Assembly: GCF_011250515.1 (NCBI RefSeq)
Contig: NZ_JAANOP010000002.1
Coordinates: 124,001 to 188,000, forward strand
Direction: 5' to 3'
Length of the DNA: 64,000 nt
DNA from: Aquirufa ecclesiirivi
GTDB lineage: Bacteria > Bacteroidota > Bacteroidia > Cytophagales > Spirosomataceae
The translations under genes were made by a program, and so were the position numbers. Positions 53,135 through 62,140 of the stretch are shown piece after piece. The first letter of the stretch is position 1; every line of letters starts with the position of its first letter. The notes under the pieces were generated by a model that did not search any database, was not told where the DNA came from, and saw nothing but the letters and a program-made list of their open reading frames with translations.

Positions 53135-53811
53135 CACCTATAGAAGATAAGTTTTATTTGATCGATAAGCCCAAAACCTGGACATCTTTTGACGCAGTTC
53201 GAAAGATCCGAAATATGGGTCGATTCAAAAAAATTGGTCATGCTGGCACTTTAGATCCCTTGGCAACAGGATTGTTGATTATTTGTGTCGGGAAATACAC
53301 CAAAAAAATTGAATATTTTCAATCTTTACCAAAGACTTATACGGGCAGTTTTGTATTGGGTAAAACAACTCCTTCTATTGATTTAGAAACTGATTTTGAT
53401 CACGAGTTTCCCATTGATCATATTACACCAAGTTTACTGGAAGATGCACGTCTTTCTTTAGTTGGAGAAATAGAACAAGTCCCTCCTATTTATTCAGCTA
53501 TCAAGCAAAATGGACAGCGTTTATATGTTCAAGCTAGAAAAGGTTTAACTGAAAAGGATGTTGAAATTAAAATTAGACAAGCTACTGTCCACGTATTTGA
53601 TATGGACATTTCTTCTTTTCCAGAAATAAAGTTTAAAATTTCTTGTTCAAAAGGAACATACATACGCAGTATGGTGAGAGATTTTGGTTTTTTCCTGAAC
53701 TCTGGAGCATATTTAAAGGACTTAGTACGTAGTCAAATTGGGGATTATACGCTTGAAAAAGCACAATCTATTGAGAAATTTAGTGCGGAGCAATATGAAA
53801 TTCTTTTATAA
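53122..53811 (+). CDS. truB: tRNA pseudouridine(55) synthase
   Basis: This 229-residue protein begins FYLIDKPKTWTSFDAV and has KIGHAGTLDPLATGLL with the catalytic Asp, VPPIYSAIKQNGQRLY, and CSKGTYIRSMVRDFG. It modifies U55 in the T loop of tRNAs. The usual C-terminal PUA domain is absent, as in many short TruBs. The start is a GTG at 53122 inside the end of uppP; a TTG at 53158 is the alternative. Its end overlaps ribF by 17 bases. Confidence 0.93.
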   Translation: MVELTPIEDKFYLIDKPKTWTSFDAVRKIRNMGRFKKIGHAGTLDPLATGLLIICVGKYTKKIEYFQSLPKTYTGSFVLGKTTPSIDLETDFDHEFPIDHITPSLLEDARLSLVGEIEQVPPIYSAIKQNGQRLYVQARKGLTEKDVEIKIRQATVHVFDMDISSFPEIKFKISCSKGTYIRSMVRDFGFFLNSGAYLKDLVRSQIGDYTLEKAQSIEKFSAEQYEILL

Positions 53812-54742
53812 TTTTCCTGAAGTATCCTTTATTGATCAATCCGTAATAACCATTGGGATGTTTGATGGAGTACATTTAGGTCATGCCAAAGTTTTAAATG
53901 AATGTGTTAAAATTGCCGAAAAAAAAGGGATTTCGTCCATTGTCATATCATTTAGTAACCATCCTTCCTCCTACTTTAATCCTAATTTAGAATCAAAAAA
54001 TAGTCTCTTAAGTCCAGATAGAGAAAAGATCCAATGGATAGAATCTATAGGGATAGATTATTTGTTCATGATTCCCTTTGATCATTACATTGCTCATTTA
54101 CCAGCTGAAAATTTTATTAAAGATATCTTGCTGGCTAAATTTGGAATTAGTGATTTAGTGTTAGGCTATGACAATCGTTTTGGTTTTCAAAGAAAAGGTT
54201 CTGTTGATTTTGTTAATGCACATTATTCTGAACAAATACATGCCTATTCTATTGACGTTGCCAAATTGGATGGAGAAATTATTAGTTCCTCCATTATAAA
54301 GGAATACCTTGATCAGGGGAATATGACAAAAACTAACTCGATGTTAGGAAGGAATTATTCCTTACAAGGTAAGGTTGTACACGGGAATCATCAAGGTCGA
54401 CAATTTGGTTTTCCAACCGCTAATATTGAATTAGAAAATTCAGATAAATTGATTCCTGGATTTGGCGTTTATATCAGTTATTTGAAGGTGGATGGTACTT
54501 CTATTTTTGGTGTTACCAATATCGGAATTAGACCTACTGTAACTCAGGATACTCATACCTCTATTGAAACACATTTGCTTGATTTTCAAGAGGATATTTA
54601 CGGAAAAGAAGTAGAATTATTTATATTAGATAAAATCCGGGATGAGAAAAAATTCAATTCTCTTCCCGAATTAATCGCTCAAATTTCTGCCGATGTTCAA
54701 TATGCTAAATCTCAATTAACAAAGATTCATATAGCTTCCTAA
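53795..54742 (+). CDS. ribF: bifunctional riboflavin kinase/FAD synthetase
   Basis: This 315-residue protein has the FAD synthetase domain (about 15-170; ITIGMFDGVHLGHAKVL, LGYDNRFGFQRKGS) and the riboflavin kinase domain (about 185-310; VVHGNHQGRQFGFPTANI, FGVTNIGIRPTV). It converts riboflavin to FMN and FAD, the cofactor for etfA and other flavoproteins here. The ATG at 53795 is preferred because an upstream start would place about twenty residues of unrelated sequence inside truB. Its last 27 bases overlap pheA. Confidence 0.95.
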   Translation: MKFFYNFPEVSFIDQSVITIGMFDGVHLGHAKVLNECVKIAEKKGISSIVISFSNHPSSYFNPNLESKNSLLSPDREKIQWIESIGIDYLFMIPFDHYIAHLPAENFIKDILLAKFGISDLVLGYDNRFGFQRKGSVDFVNAHYSEQIHAYSIDVAKLDGEIISSSIIKEYLDQGNMTKTNSMLGRNYSLQGKVVHGNHQGRQFGFPTANIELENSDKLIPGFGVYISYLKVDGTSIFGVTNIGIRPTVTQDTHTSIETHLLDFQEDIYGKEVELFILDKIRDEKKFNSLPELIAQISADVQYAKSQLTKIHIAS

Positions 54743-55795
54743 AAAGATTATTTCGTCTTTTCTTTTGTCAAGAATCAGCTGAACATTTTCATCTAGTTTA
54801 TTCCCTTCAATGTCGATAAAAAACCAGAATTTAAACTCATGGGTATCTTTTTGAGGTCTTGATTCTATTTTCAGTAGATTAATTTGAACATCTTCAAAGT
54901 CCTTTAAAAGTGATAATAGAGCCCCTGGTTTATCATCATGTTTTAATTTAATGGCTAAGCTCGTTTTATCCTTATCTGTTTTCTTTAAATTCTCTACTTT
55001 AGAAATGATGAAGAAACGAGTTTGATTTGATTCACTATCTTGAATATTATCAAATAAAATAGGTAATGAATAAATTTTTGCTGCTATATGTGAACATAAG
55101 GCCGCCGCTTTGGTGTCTTCTACGGCAAGTTTAGCTGCTTTGGAGGTAGAATCCACTTGAACAAAGAAATCCTCAGGTTTATGATTAAAATAGTCTTGCA
55201 AAAAGCCTTTGCATTGTTGAAATGCAATATCCTTTGAATAAATTTTTTGAATTTGATGTATGGAATTTTCTTTTGAAGCTAAACAGAAATTAACAGGTAT
55301 AATTATTTCTGAAATGATAAATAAATTACGTTCATTTAATAAATCCATGGTTTCTTTGACCATCCCCTCTTGATTGTTTTCAATGGGGACTACTCCATAT
55401 TTTGCTCTTCCTGTTTCAACAGAATCGAAAACGGATCTAATGGAAGGTAGGGAAATATAATCGGCTACTGCGCCAAATCTACTTTCAGCAGCTTGGTGAG
55501 TAAAACTACCTTCTGGACCTAGGAAAGAGATGATTTCGGGTAACTCCAAATTTCTTGAAACTCCAAAAATTTCTAAAAATATGGCTTCTATGGCTGCTTT
55601 ACTTAATTTTCCAGTGTATTTAGAGGCTAATCGATCTACTATTTCTTTTTCCCTATCTGGATGATATATAACAGTATTGTTTTCTCTTTTTAATCGACCA
55701 ATTTCTTCAACAAATTCCATTCGCTCTACAAGCAATTTTAATATGGAATCGTCAATGTTATCTATACTTTCTCTTAATTGTTGTATGCTTTTCAT
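54716..55795 (-). CDS. pheA: chorismate mutase / prephenate dehydratase
   Basis: This 359-residue bifunctional protein has an AroQ chorismate mutase domain (1-85; LRESIDNIDDSILKLLVERM), a prephenate dehydratase domain (about 92-270; FLGPEGSFTHQAAE and TRFFII with the catalytic Thr-Arg-Phe), and a C-terminal ACT domain (about 280-355) with NLLKIESRPQ, the phenylalanine-sensing ESRP motif. It makes phenylpyruvate for phenylalanine and is probably feedback-inhibited. Its 3' end overlaps ribF by 27 bases on the opposite strand. Confidence 0.95.
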   Translation of the reverse strand: MKSIQQLRESIDNIDDSILKLLVERMEFVEEIGRLKRENNTVIYHPDREKEIVDRLASKYTGKLSKAAIEAIFLEIFGVSRNLELPEIISFLGPEGSFTHQAAESRFGAVADYISLPSIRSVFDSVETGRAKYGVVPIENNQEGMVKETMDLLNERNLFIISEIIIPVNFCLASKENSIHQIQKIYSKDIAFQQCKGFLQDYFNHKPEDFFVQVDSTSKAAKLAVEDTKAAALCSHIAAKIYSLPILFDNIQDSESNQTRFFIISKVENLKKTDKDKTSLAIKLKHDDKPGALLSLLKDFEDVQINLLKIESRPQKDTHEFKFWFFIDIEGNKLDENVQLILDKRKDEIIFLGSYMNLC

Positions 55796-55818
55796 TCGGG
55801 ATAATTTTCAATGCAGTT

Positions 55819-55835
55819 CAAAATTACTAATTTTG
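55819..55835. promoter_or_regulatory. back-to-back divergent -7 elements (pheA minus, GT4 plus)
   Basis: CAAAATTA-C-TAATTTTG is a perfect 8-bp palindrome in which each arm is a TAnnTTTG element, one per strand. The minus element lies 23 bases from the pheA start; the plus element is 49 bases from the GT4 start. No clear -33 elements are seen. Confidence 0.5.
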
Positions 55836-55872
55836 ATCAGTAGTCGAAGTTTTTCTTCCTATAAGCTCATTT

Positions 55873-55880
55873 TAATTTTG
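55873..55880 (+). promoter_or_regulatory. second candidate -7 element for GT4 gene
   Basis: TAATTTTG ends 4 bases before the ATG at 55885, giving a nearly leaderless message if used. No TTG at -33. Confidence 0.35.
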
Positions 55881-55884
55881 TTTA

Positions 55885-56979
55885 ATGTCAAAAAAGAAAA
55901 TATTATTCTTCTCTAGTAACTTACAACGAACGGGTGCAGAGATTGTATTATTTGATATTTTACAACAGTTAGATGCCACTAAGTTTGACATTGGATTAGT
56001 TCTATTAGAGCGTAATGGAGTCCTTGTCAATCAATTAGCTCCTCATATTCAAGTTTTTTATTTTGAAACCCAATTTTCCATATGGGACAAGGTAAAATTT
56101 CATGCAGGACAAAATGTATTGCAACAGCGGATACAAGTTATTCAACAGCAGTTTGGGGCTTCTGTTTGGTATATTAATACCATTCAAAATGCTTTTCTAT
56201 TGCAATTTAAGGATCAATTTAAAGTCCAAACATTTTTACATGTTCATGAGTATTTATATAATTTTGAACAATTAGAGATTAAAGATTCTCAGCGGTTATT
56301 TGATCAGGTTGATTACTTAGTAAGCTGTTCAGATTTAGTACATCAATTTTTTGCTCCCATTTTCCCTAAGGAGTGCTTTGTATTACATTCAGGAATCAAC
56401 AAACAATTCATTGATGATTGTTTGTTTGATTTTAAAAAAGTAAAAAAGACCAAAAAGAGAATCATTTCTTCTGGTACTATATGTTACCGAAAAGGAGTTG
56501 ATATTTTCATGAAAATAAGCCAGAACTTTCCTGAATCAGCCTATGAATTTATTTGGCTTGGAAAATGGGCGAATAATGGATATGCAGAAGTAATACGTCG
56601 ACAAAAAAATAGTGGATTATTTCCTGCTATTCAATTTTTAGATAATTTAAGTTCTCAGGAATACTATCAACAAATAGCTCAAGCTGACGCTTTTATAACT
56701 TGCTCTAGAGAAGAGAGTATGGGCTTGGTAGCAATGGAAGCTATTTATTGTGGAATTCCTGTCTTAGCGACCAATTCTGGTGGCTCTAGCTTGATGGTCA
56801 ACGATACTAATGGGATATTATGTCAAGATTTTAGGCCTGAAACTTTATCAACAGAATTAAACTCGATTCTTTTGAAAGAGTTTAATTTGGAAACAATGCG
56901 TGATAGTTTATCCCATTTCGACATGACATGGGAATGCCAAAAGTTAGAATCGTATCTTTTGAAGGATACTATTCAGTAG
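55885..56979 (+). CDS. glycosyltransferase family 4
   Basis: This 364-residue GT-B protein has FSSNLQRTGAEIVLFDIL (9-26), an N-terminal acceptor-side signature for GT4 enzymes, then VSCSDLVHQFF, ISSGTICYRKGVDIF and ACSREESMGLVAMEAIYCGIPV (about 270-292), the nucleotide-sugar-binding EX7E block. It adds a hexose or similar unit to a surface glycan. It is alone on the plus strand between pheA and the initiating transferase gene; its end overlaps that gene by 11 bases. Confidence 0.88.
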   Translation: MSKKKILFFSSNLQRTGAEIVLFDILQQLDATKFDIGLVLLERNGVLVNQLAPHIQVFYFETQFSIWDKVKFHAGQNVLQQRIQVIQQQFGASVWYINTIQNAFLLQFKDQFKVQTFLHVHEYLYNFEQLEIKDSQRLFDQVDYLVSCSDLVHQFFAPIFPKECFVLHSGINKQFIDDCLFDFKKVKKTKKRIISSGTICYRKGVDIFMKISQNFPESAYEFIWLGKWANNGYAEVIRRQKNSGLFPAIQFLDNLSSQEYYQQIAQADAFITCSREESMGLVAMEAIYCGIPVLATNSGGSSLMVNDTNGILCQDFRPETLSTELNSILLKEFNLETMRDSLSHFDMTWECQKLESYLLKDTIQ

Positions 56980-58162
56980 GTTGTGTCTGGCTACTTGATA
57001 AATTTGTATTCTTTTTCTCTTCGACTAATTGAAGTCTTTTTACTTTATCAATTTTAGTATATTTCACTCGATCTACGGTGTTTGTATCAATATTTTTTGA
57101 TAGTAAATAAGCTATGTAGCAGTAAATTAAAAAAGTAATTAATAGTCCTAATAAGACCTCATGATTGGAATAACCATGTCGAATGACAGAATATAAAACC
57201 AATACCGTAAGATTGAAGGCAATTAGAATCATGGTTGCCCCAATGTGACTAAATCCATTGTCTATTAAAACATGATGCAGGTGCTTTCTATCTCCTTTGA
57301 ATGGTGAAACGCCTGTAGACAAGCGAATAACAAACATACGTAATGTATCAAACAGGGGAAGTAGGAGAATAATGATGGTTAAGATCGGTGCATCTTTAAC
57401 AAGCCGTGGATCGTAAATATATGAACTGTTAAATACAATATACTTAACGGCAAAAAAAGCTAACAAAAAACCAAGAATCATGGAACCAGTGTCACCCATG
57501 AATATTTTATTTTTGGTAGACCAATTAAAACGTAAAAAACCTACGAGAGAACCAGCTAAAGATAAGGCTAAGGTAGCTAAGGCAAATAAACCTAAACTAT
57601 AAAATAAGTATGCAAAAATAGCTGAGGATACAAAACCAACGGTACCAGCTAAGCCATCAATTCCATCCAATAAATTAATGGCGTTTATGATGGCAATAAT
57701 AATGAATAAAGTAAAGGCAATGCTGATGATATAAGGAATATTATTAATCCCTAAAAGTCCATAAAAGGTAGAAATACGTAAATCACCAAAAGTAATTAAC
57801 AATAGTGCTGCAGCAATTTGAATGAACAATTTCTTTTTCGGAGATAAAATCAAGATATCATCTTTGATTCCTAAAAAGAATAAGATAATGAGTGAAGCAA
57901 CGGCTAAATGGATTTCATGGCCTTCGTTCGGATTATCCCAAATAAAATAACTAATTAAGGTAGCAGCAAATATAGCCACTCCACCTAAGGTAGGAGTTAA
58001 CTCTTCATGTGAGCTTCTCAACTCTATTTCTGCCATTAAATCTTTCAATTTCGAGATATTAATGATCACAGGAATGGCTGTCACTGTTATCACGATAGAT
58101 ATAATAAAGGAAACAATGATTTGAAACTCTTTATTACTTAATAATTGCAAATATTCATTCAT
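56969..58162 (-). CDS. undecaprenyl-phosphate sugar-1-phosphate transferase (WecA/TagO/MraY family)
   Basis: This 397-residue membrane protein has about ten to eleven hydrophobic segments. ELRSSHEELTPTLGGVAIF (about 42-60), NAINLLDGIDGLAGTVG (about 160-176) and FMGDTGSMILGF (about 221-232) are the cytoplasmic-loop motifs of the family, and HHVLIDNGFSH (about 291) includes the HxxH motif. It starts glycan assembly by loading an N-acetylhexosamine-phosphate onto undecaprenyl phosphate. It is the last gene of a three-gene minus-strand unit with WcaF and GT2 genes. Confidence 0.92.
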   Translation of the reverse strand: MNEYLQLLSNKEFQIIVSFIISIVITVTAIPVIINISKLKDLMAEIELRSSHEELTPTLGGVAIFAATLISYFIWDNPNEGHEIHLAVASLIILFFLGIKDDILILSPKKKLFIQIAAALLLITFGDLRISTFYGLLGINNIPYIISIAFTLFIIIAIINAINLLDGIDGLAGTVGFVSSAIFAYLFYSLGLFALATLALSLAGSLVGFLRFNWSTKNKIFMGDTGSMILGFLLAFFAVKYIVFNSSYIYDPRLVKDAPILTIIILLLPLFDTLRMFVIRLSTGVSPFKGDRKHLHHVLIDNGFSHIGATMILIAFNLTVLVLYSVIRHGYSNHEVLLGLLITFLIYCYIAYLLSKNIDTNTVDRVKYTKIDKVKRLQLVEEKKNTNLSSSQTQPTE

Positions 58163-58167
58163 TGTAC

Positions 58168-58716
58168 TTAGTTGATTTCTCTATGTTTAACTACTTGTGC
58201 TGGATTCCCTTGGTTTATGGTAAAGGGTGCTAAATCTTTACTGGTAAATGATCCCACAGTTAAAACACTATGAGATTTTAATATCACACCCCCACTAACC
58301 GTGGATTTTGCTCCTACCCAAACTCCATCTTCTAATGTAATTCCTCGGGTCATCAAGTCAAATGAAGATTTTTTATAATCATGATTACCCGTTAAAAGCA
58401 AAGCTCCTTGTGAGATGCATACATGATTTCCAATAATTATTTCCGATATATTATCGATCCAAGCCTCTTCACCCAACCACACATAATTACCCAATGTCAA
58501 TTTCCAAGGGAATTTAATTTTAACCCAAGGTTTTATTACCACATGATGACCAATCTTAGCTCCAAAATATCTTAAAATACTTACTTTTAAAATATTTGGA
58601 TAAGGAATATTAGTCAAGAAAAACATATTTGAAAAAAGAAGCCATATAAAATATTTTACTTTGGCAATAAAGCCAGGCGATCCTTCTCCCGTAAATGTGC
58701 TTAAATCTGTTTTCAA
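58168..58716 (-). CDS. WcaF-like acetyltransferase (left-handed beta-helix)
   Basis: This 182-residue protein has hexapeptide repeats from about 70 to 175 (GNHVCISQGALLLTGNHDY, GVWVGAKSTVSGGVIL, SHSVLTVGSFTSKDL). ISQGALLLTGNHD and the final NQGNPAQVV are characteristic of WcaF acetyltransferases of colanic-acid clusters. A short hydrophobic segment (about 24-42) could touch the membrane. It probably O-acetylates a sugar of the polymer made by this block. It overlaps the GT2 gene by four bases. Confidence 0.9.
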   Translation of the reverse strand: MKTDLSTFTGEGSPGFIAKVKYFIWLLFSNMFFLTNIPYPNILKVSILRYFGAKIGHHVVIKPWVKIKFPWKLTLGNYVWLGEEAWIDNISEIIIGNHVCISQGALLLTGNHDYKKSSFDLMTRGITLEDGVWVGAKSTVSGGVILKSHSVLTVGSFTSKDLAPFTINQGNPAQVVKHREIN

Positions 58717-59597
58717 ATGATCTCTTTTAAAGCTTCTCTAATTTTATTTTTATCAAACCCATGGGAATATTCAAACTCATAAACCTTGGCATCTACCAGA
58801 AAACGATACCAAAACACTTGTAGTATATTCCAGATAAGTCCACGCAATCCATCCAAAAAACCTAAACGAATAAAATAAGAATAATGAAACAACAGTATAG
58901 ACCTTACAAAAATAGGACTTTTGTTGTATATTGATTTTAAAAAATGAATAATACTATCTTTAAATGGTAGTTTATCATGAACCTCGGCTGCGCCTAAATA
59001 CCGATGTTTTAAAACTTCAATGGATTCTCGACTTGCGTACAAATTGTGCTTTTGTGTCCACCAAGTAAGATTATTCAAATTATGATCAATAATCAAATGA
59101 GTTAAATTATAGGTAGAAGGTTGTTTTAAAACAATTTTTTCATCCATCCATTTATCATCACATTTCCCCTCTCCTCTTTTCCAAATCCGAAGTAACCACA
59201 TGGGATTTGTCATTCCATACTGAATTAGGCCACCCATGAAATGCACTTTTCTCTTGATAAAAAAACCATTGATTGTATCCATTGCATCGTTTATTAAACA
59301 AGCATGTATTTCTTCAATTAGTTCATCGCTTAAAAGTTCATCACAATCTACTCGAATGATGTAATCAGTATCAAAAGGGAATATTTCTAAAGCTTTATTT
59401 ATCTGATTAGCATGGTGAATGAATTGATTTTGATAGACAGGTATTCCATACTTCGATGCTATTGATAAGGTTTTATCTGTAGAAAATGAATCTATAATAA
59501 ATAGTTGATTACTTAATTTTTGAACATTTTGAATACACCGCTCTAAATGAATTTCTTCATTAAAGGTAAGCAACAAAACACTGATAGTCTTTTTCAA
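58713..59597 (-). CDS. glycosyltransferase family 2
   Basis: This 294-residue GT-A fold protein begins ISVLLLTFNEEIHLERCI (5-22), with IIDSFSTDKTLSIA and IRVDCDELLSDEL (about 81-93), the metal-binding D-x-D-like block. The C-terminal third contains a hydrophobic segment. It resembles enzymes of the WaaE/KdtX group, but the donor is unknown. It heads the WcaF/WecA unit. Confidence 0.87.
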   Translation of the reverse strand: MKKTISVLLLTFNEEIHLERCIQNVQKLSNQLFIIDSFSTDKTLSIASKYGIPVYQNQFIHHANQINKALEIFPFDTDYIIRVDCDELLSDELIEEIHACLINDAMDTINGFFIKRKVHFMGGLIQYGMTNPMWLLRIWKRGEGKCDDKWMDEKIVLKQPSTYNLTHLIIDHNLNNLTWWTQKHNLYASRESIEVLKHRYLGAAEVHDKLPFKDSIIHFLKSIYNKSPIFVRSILLFHYSYFIRLGFLDGLRGLIWNILQVFWYRFLVDAKVYEFEYSHGFDKNKIREALKEII

Positions 59598-59670
59598 CTG
59601 TTAGCTAATTCTTAAATATATTGTAGCGATTTAATTCTAAATTATGCCACTATCACGCAATTTAAGATAT

Positions 59671-59692
59671 ATAATTGAAATATGTCAATTAT
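59671..59692. repeat. inverted repeat in divergent region
   Basis: ATAATTGA (59671-59678) and TCAATTAT (59685-59692) form a perfect 8-bp stem with a 6-base loop. It lies in the 198-base gap between divergent GT2 and GT4 genes, upstream of the recognisable promoter. A regulator site is possible. Confidence 0.4.
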
Positions 59693-59748
59693 GATAAACT
59701 AGAAATAAGTAGATGAACCATTCCACTATAATATTACCGTGGGTTTCA

Positions 59749-59778
59749 TTGCCATATTTAAAAAAGGGAGTAGTTTTG
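59749..59778 (+). promoter_or_regulatory. consensus promoter for GT4 gene at 59796
   Basis: TTG (59749-59751), exactly 19 bases, then TAGTTTTG (59771-59778): a full match to the Bacteroidota TTG-N19-TAnnTTTG promoter. The ATG follows 17 bases later. This supports the start at 59796 rather than an upstream GTG at 59739, which would lie before the -33 element. Confidence 0.75.
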
Positions 59779-59795
59779 TCCTTGAAATTCAACTT

Positions 59796-60929
59796 ATGAG
59801 AATTCTTATTTTTCACAATTTATTATGGTCGCAATACAAGTCGGTTGTATTTGAAAAAGTAGCTGAAATTTGTGTCGAAAAAAATGATGAATTATTAGTT
59901 ATAGAAACTACAATTACGGAAGCTGGAAGGGAAGATTTAGTCGATTTCGATTTATCTACTTATCCCTATAAATTCCCGGTTAAACTTTTGAGCACTAAAC
60001 CGTTGCAACACATTTCTCCATGGAAATTGGGTTTTGAATGGATCAAAGTAATTTTCGAATTTAAGCCAAATGTTATCAATTTTACCGGCTATGCAGAACC
60101 AGCAGCATTGCCGGTTTTATTGCTATGTAAATTGTTAGGAATTAAAACTGTTATGACGATTGAATCAGTAAAAAGTCAATCCGAAAATCAAAATGGTTTG
60201 ACTCATTTGCTTAAATCCATTGTAAAATCAGCTATTTTCAAAGTAACTGATGGTTTTTTTAGTTATGGTCTAAATTCCAATCAGTTTTTGTTTCGTGCAG
60301 GAATTGCAAAAAAGAAAATTTTCACATTTCTAAATTCATTTGATAAAGTAAAATTTAGACAGCAAATTACAGAAAACAGTTCAAATTTATTGGATCAAAT
60401 AGGTGAACCTTATTTACTTTATGTTGGTAGGTTATCCGAAGAGAAAAATTTATTTGAGTTAATTGATTTAATGAAAGAATTGCCATATACCTTAAAGATG
60501 GCTGGAAATGGTCCTTTGTTGACAGATATTAATAAGAAAATTCAACAAGAAAAAATTACGAATATACATGTTTTAGGTACTGTAGCTTGGACCGAGTTAG
60601 CTGATTTGTATCGTCAGGCTACTTGTTTAATCTTAGTATCTACTGCTGAAACTTGGGGTATGGTAGCCAATGAGGCACAAGAATTAGGCAAACCTGTTAT
60701 TTGCACAGAAGCGTGTGGTTGTGCGAATGATCTGATATTGGATGGATATAATGGACTTGTAATCAAACAATTATCTGATTTAGAAGAACGAAATCGAATC
60801 AAACAATTTTTGAAAGAATTACCTGAAAAATCTGAATATTATGCTGATCATTCAAAAAGAAGTTCTCAAATTTTTGGTGTCGAAAAATTAGCTAATGAAA
60901 TGTATCAAGGTTTTCAACAATTAAACTGA
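59796..60929 (+). CDS. glycosyltransferase family 4
   Basis: This 377-residue GT-B protein starts MRILIFHNLLWSQYKSVVFE and has YVGRLSEEKNLFELI (about 209-223), AGNGPLLTDI and VSTAETWGMVANEAQELGKPVI (about 285-306), the GT4 nucleotide-sugar site with the E-x7-E pair. The start at 59796 fits the promoter directly upstream. It is a plus-strand single gene between two minus-strand parts of the polysaccharide block; its last 16 bases overlap the next GT4 gene. Confidence 0.88.
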   Translation: MRILIFHNLLWSQYKSVVFEKVAEICVEKNDELLVIETTITEAGREDLVDFDLSTYPYKFPVKLLSTKPLQHISPWKLGFEWIKVIFEFKPNVINFTGYAEPAALPVLLLCKLLGIKTVMTIESVKSQSENQNGLTHLLKSIVKSAIFKVTDGFFSYGLNSNQFLFRAGIAKKKIFTFLNSFDKVKFRQQITENSSNLLDQIGEPYLLYVGRLSEEKNLFELIDLMKELPYTLKMAGNGPLLTDINKKIQQEKITNIHVLGTVAWTELADLYRQATCLILVSTAETWGMVANEAQELGKPVICTEACGCANDLILDGYNGLVIKQLSDLEERNRIKQFLKELPEKSEYYADHSKRSSQIFGVEKLANEMYQGFQQLN

Positions 60930-62107
60930 ATTAATTCATTTAATTTAATTTCAACGGCCTGGTATGAATAGTTTTGTCTAGCATATTCCCTACCCTTTCG
61001 ACCCATAATTAATCTGAGATTTGAATCGTTTAGTAATTCAATAATGGCATCTTTCAATGAGCTATCTAATAATTGAATCTCTTTAGCGCAGCCAACATTT
61101 TTTAAATCTAATGCAATACCTACATGTTCTGAAATTACCACTGGAATTTCACATAGCATAGCTTCTACAACAGACATACCAAAATTTTCGGATAAAGAAG
61201 GTAATATAAAAATATCTGAATCTGTTAATAATTCGATACCCACTTTGGGAGAAATCAAACCAGTAAATATTACGTGTTTATCTATCTGTTTTTCTTGAAT
61301 AATAGTCCTAAGTTCATTTATGTAATGATCTTCTTCTATGCCAGCAATGACATATACGACATTAGGGTAATTTTGAATGATTTCAGGCAAAATATTCAAT
61401 ACAAAATTGATCCCTTTTTTAATCGTAACGCGACCATAATGAGTTAATATAAGTTGATCCTTTGAAATAGCAAATTTATCTCGAAATGTACCCTTTAGTG
61501 GTAGATCATTAAATTTTTCCACATCGACAATATTGGGAACGATCGAATATTTTAATGGAATAGATAAGAATTTCTTTACTTTTAAAGCTTCATCTTGAGT
61601 GGAAAATAATATTCGATGAGCGTTCATCAACATCTTTTTAACATATAAACTAAAAAACAATCTTTTGAATTTTGATGATTTTAAATGAAAAGTCTCATCA
61701 TATAAACTACCGTGAGGAATAATCACATAGGGTATATTATTCCATTTACATGCTAGGTAAGCAGCCATAATCGGAAAATTCCATACAGCTTGTAATACCA
61801 CTAGGTCAAATCGATGAACATGCTTAAATAACCATAAAAATATTCCAGGTGAGAAAGTGAAGTTAGGATATCCATAGCATGGAAAACGCCAAATTGGATA
61901 TGAAAATTCAGAACTTGATTTTTTCCCTAAGGGTATTTGTTCTAATTGAGTTTTTGTCAGACCTTGAGTAGTTGTTACTACTTCAATATGACAATTGATA
62001 TCTTCAAGGGCTTTAGAGAAAGTTAAATTGGTAAATATGGGACCTCCTATTGAAATAGCAGGATAGTAAGCTGGAGATACTTGTAAAACCCTTTTCTGAG
62101 TTGACAT
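60914..62107 (-). CDS. glycosyltransferase family 4
   Basis: This 397-residue GT-B protein has RVLQVSPAYYPAISIGGPIF (5-24), typical of GT4 enzymes that begin with a GG-P loop, then VIIPHGSLYDETF, THYGRVTIKKGINFVLNI and LPSLSENFGMSVVEAMLCEIPV (about 304-325). It adds one sugar to the repeat unit; specificity is unknown. It lies 33 bases downstream of the polymerase-like gene and shares its transcript direction. Confidence 0.88.
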   Translation of the reverse strand: MSTQKRVLQVSPAYYPAISIGGPIFTNLTFSKALEDINCHIEVVTTTQGLTKTQLEQIPLGKKSSSEFSYPIWRFPCYGYPNFTFSPGIFLWLFKHVHRFDLVVLQAVWNFPIMAAYLACKWNNIPYVIIPHGSLYDETFHLKSSKFKRLFFSLYVKKMLMNAHRILFSTQDEALKVKKFLSIPLKYSIVPNIVDVEKFNDLPLKGTFRDKFAISKDQLILTHYGRVTIKKGINFVLNILPEIIQNYPNVVYVIAGIEEDHYINELRTIIQEKQIDKHVIFTGLISPKVGIELLTDSDIFILPSLSENFGMSVVEAMLCEIPVVISEHVGIALDLKNVGCAKEIQLLDSSLKDAIIELLNDSNLRLIMGRKGREYARQNYSYQAVEIKLNELIQFNC

Positions 62108-62140
62108 AGAAATAAATAAAGATGTAATCTTTTGATTACA

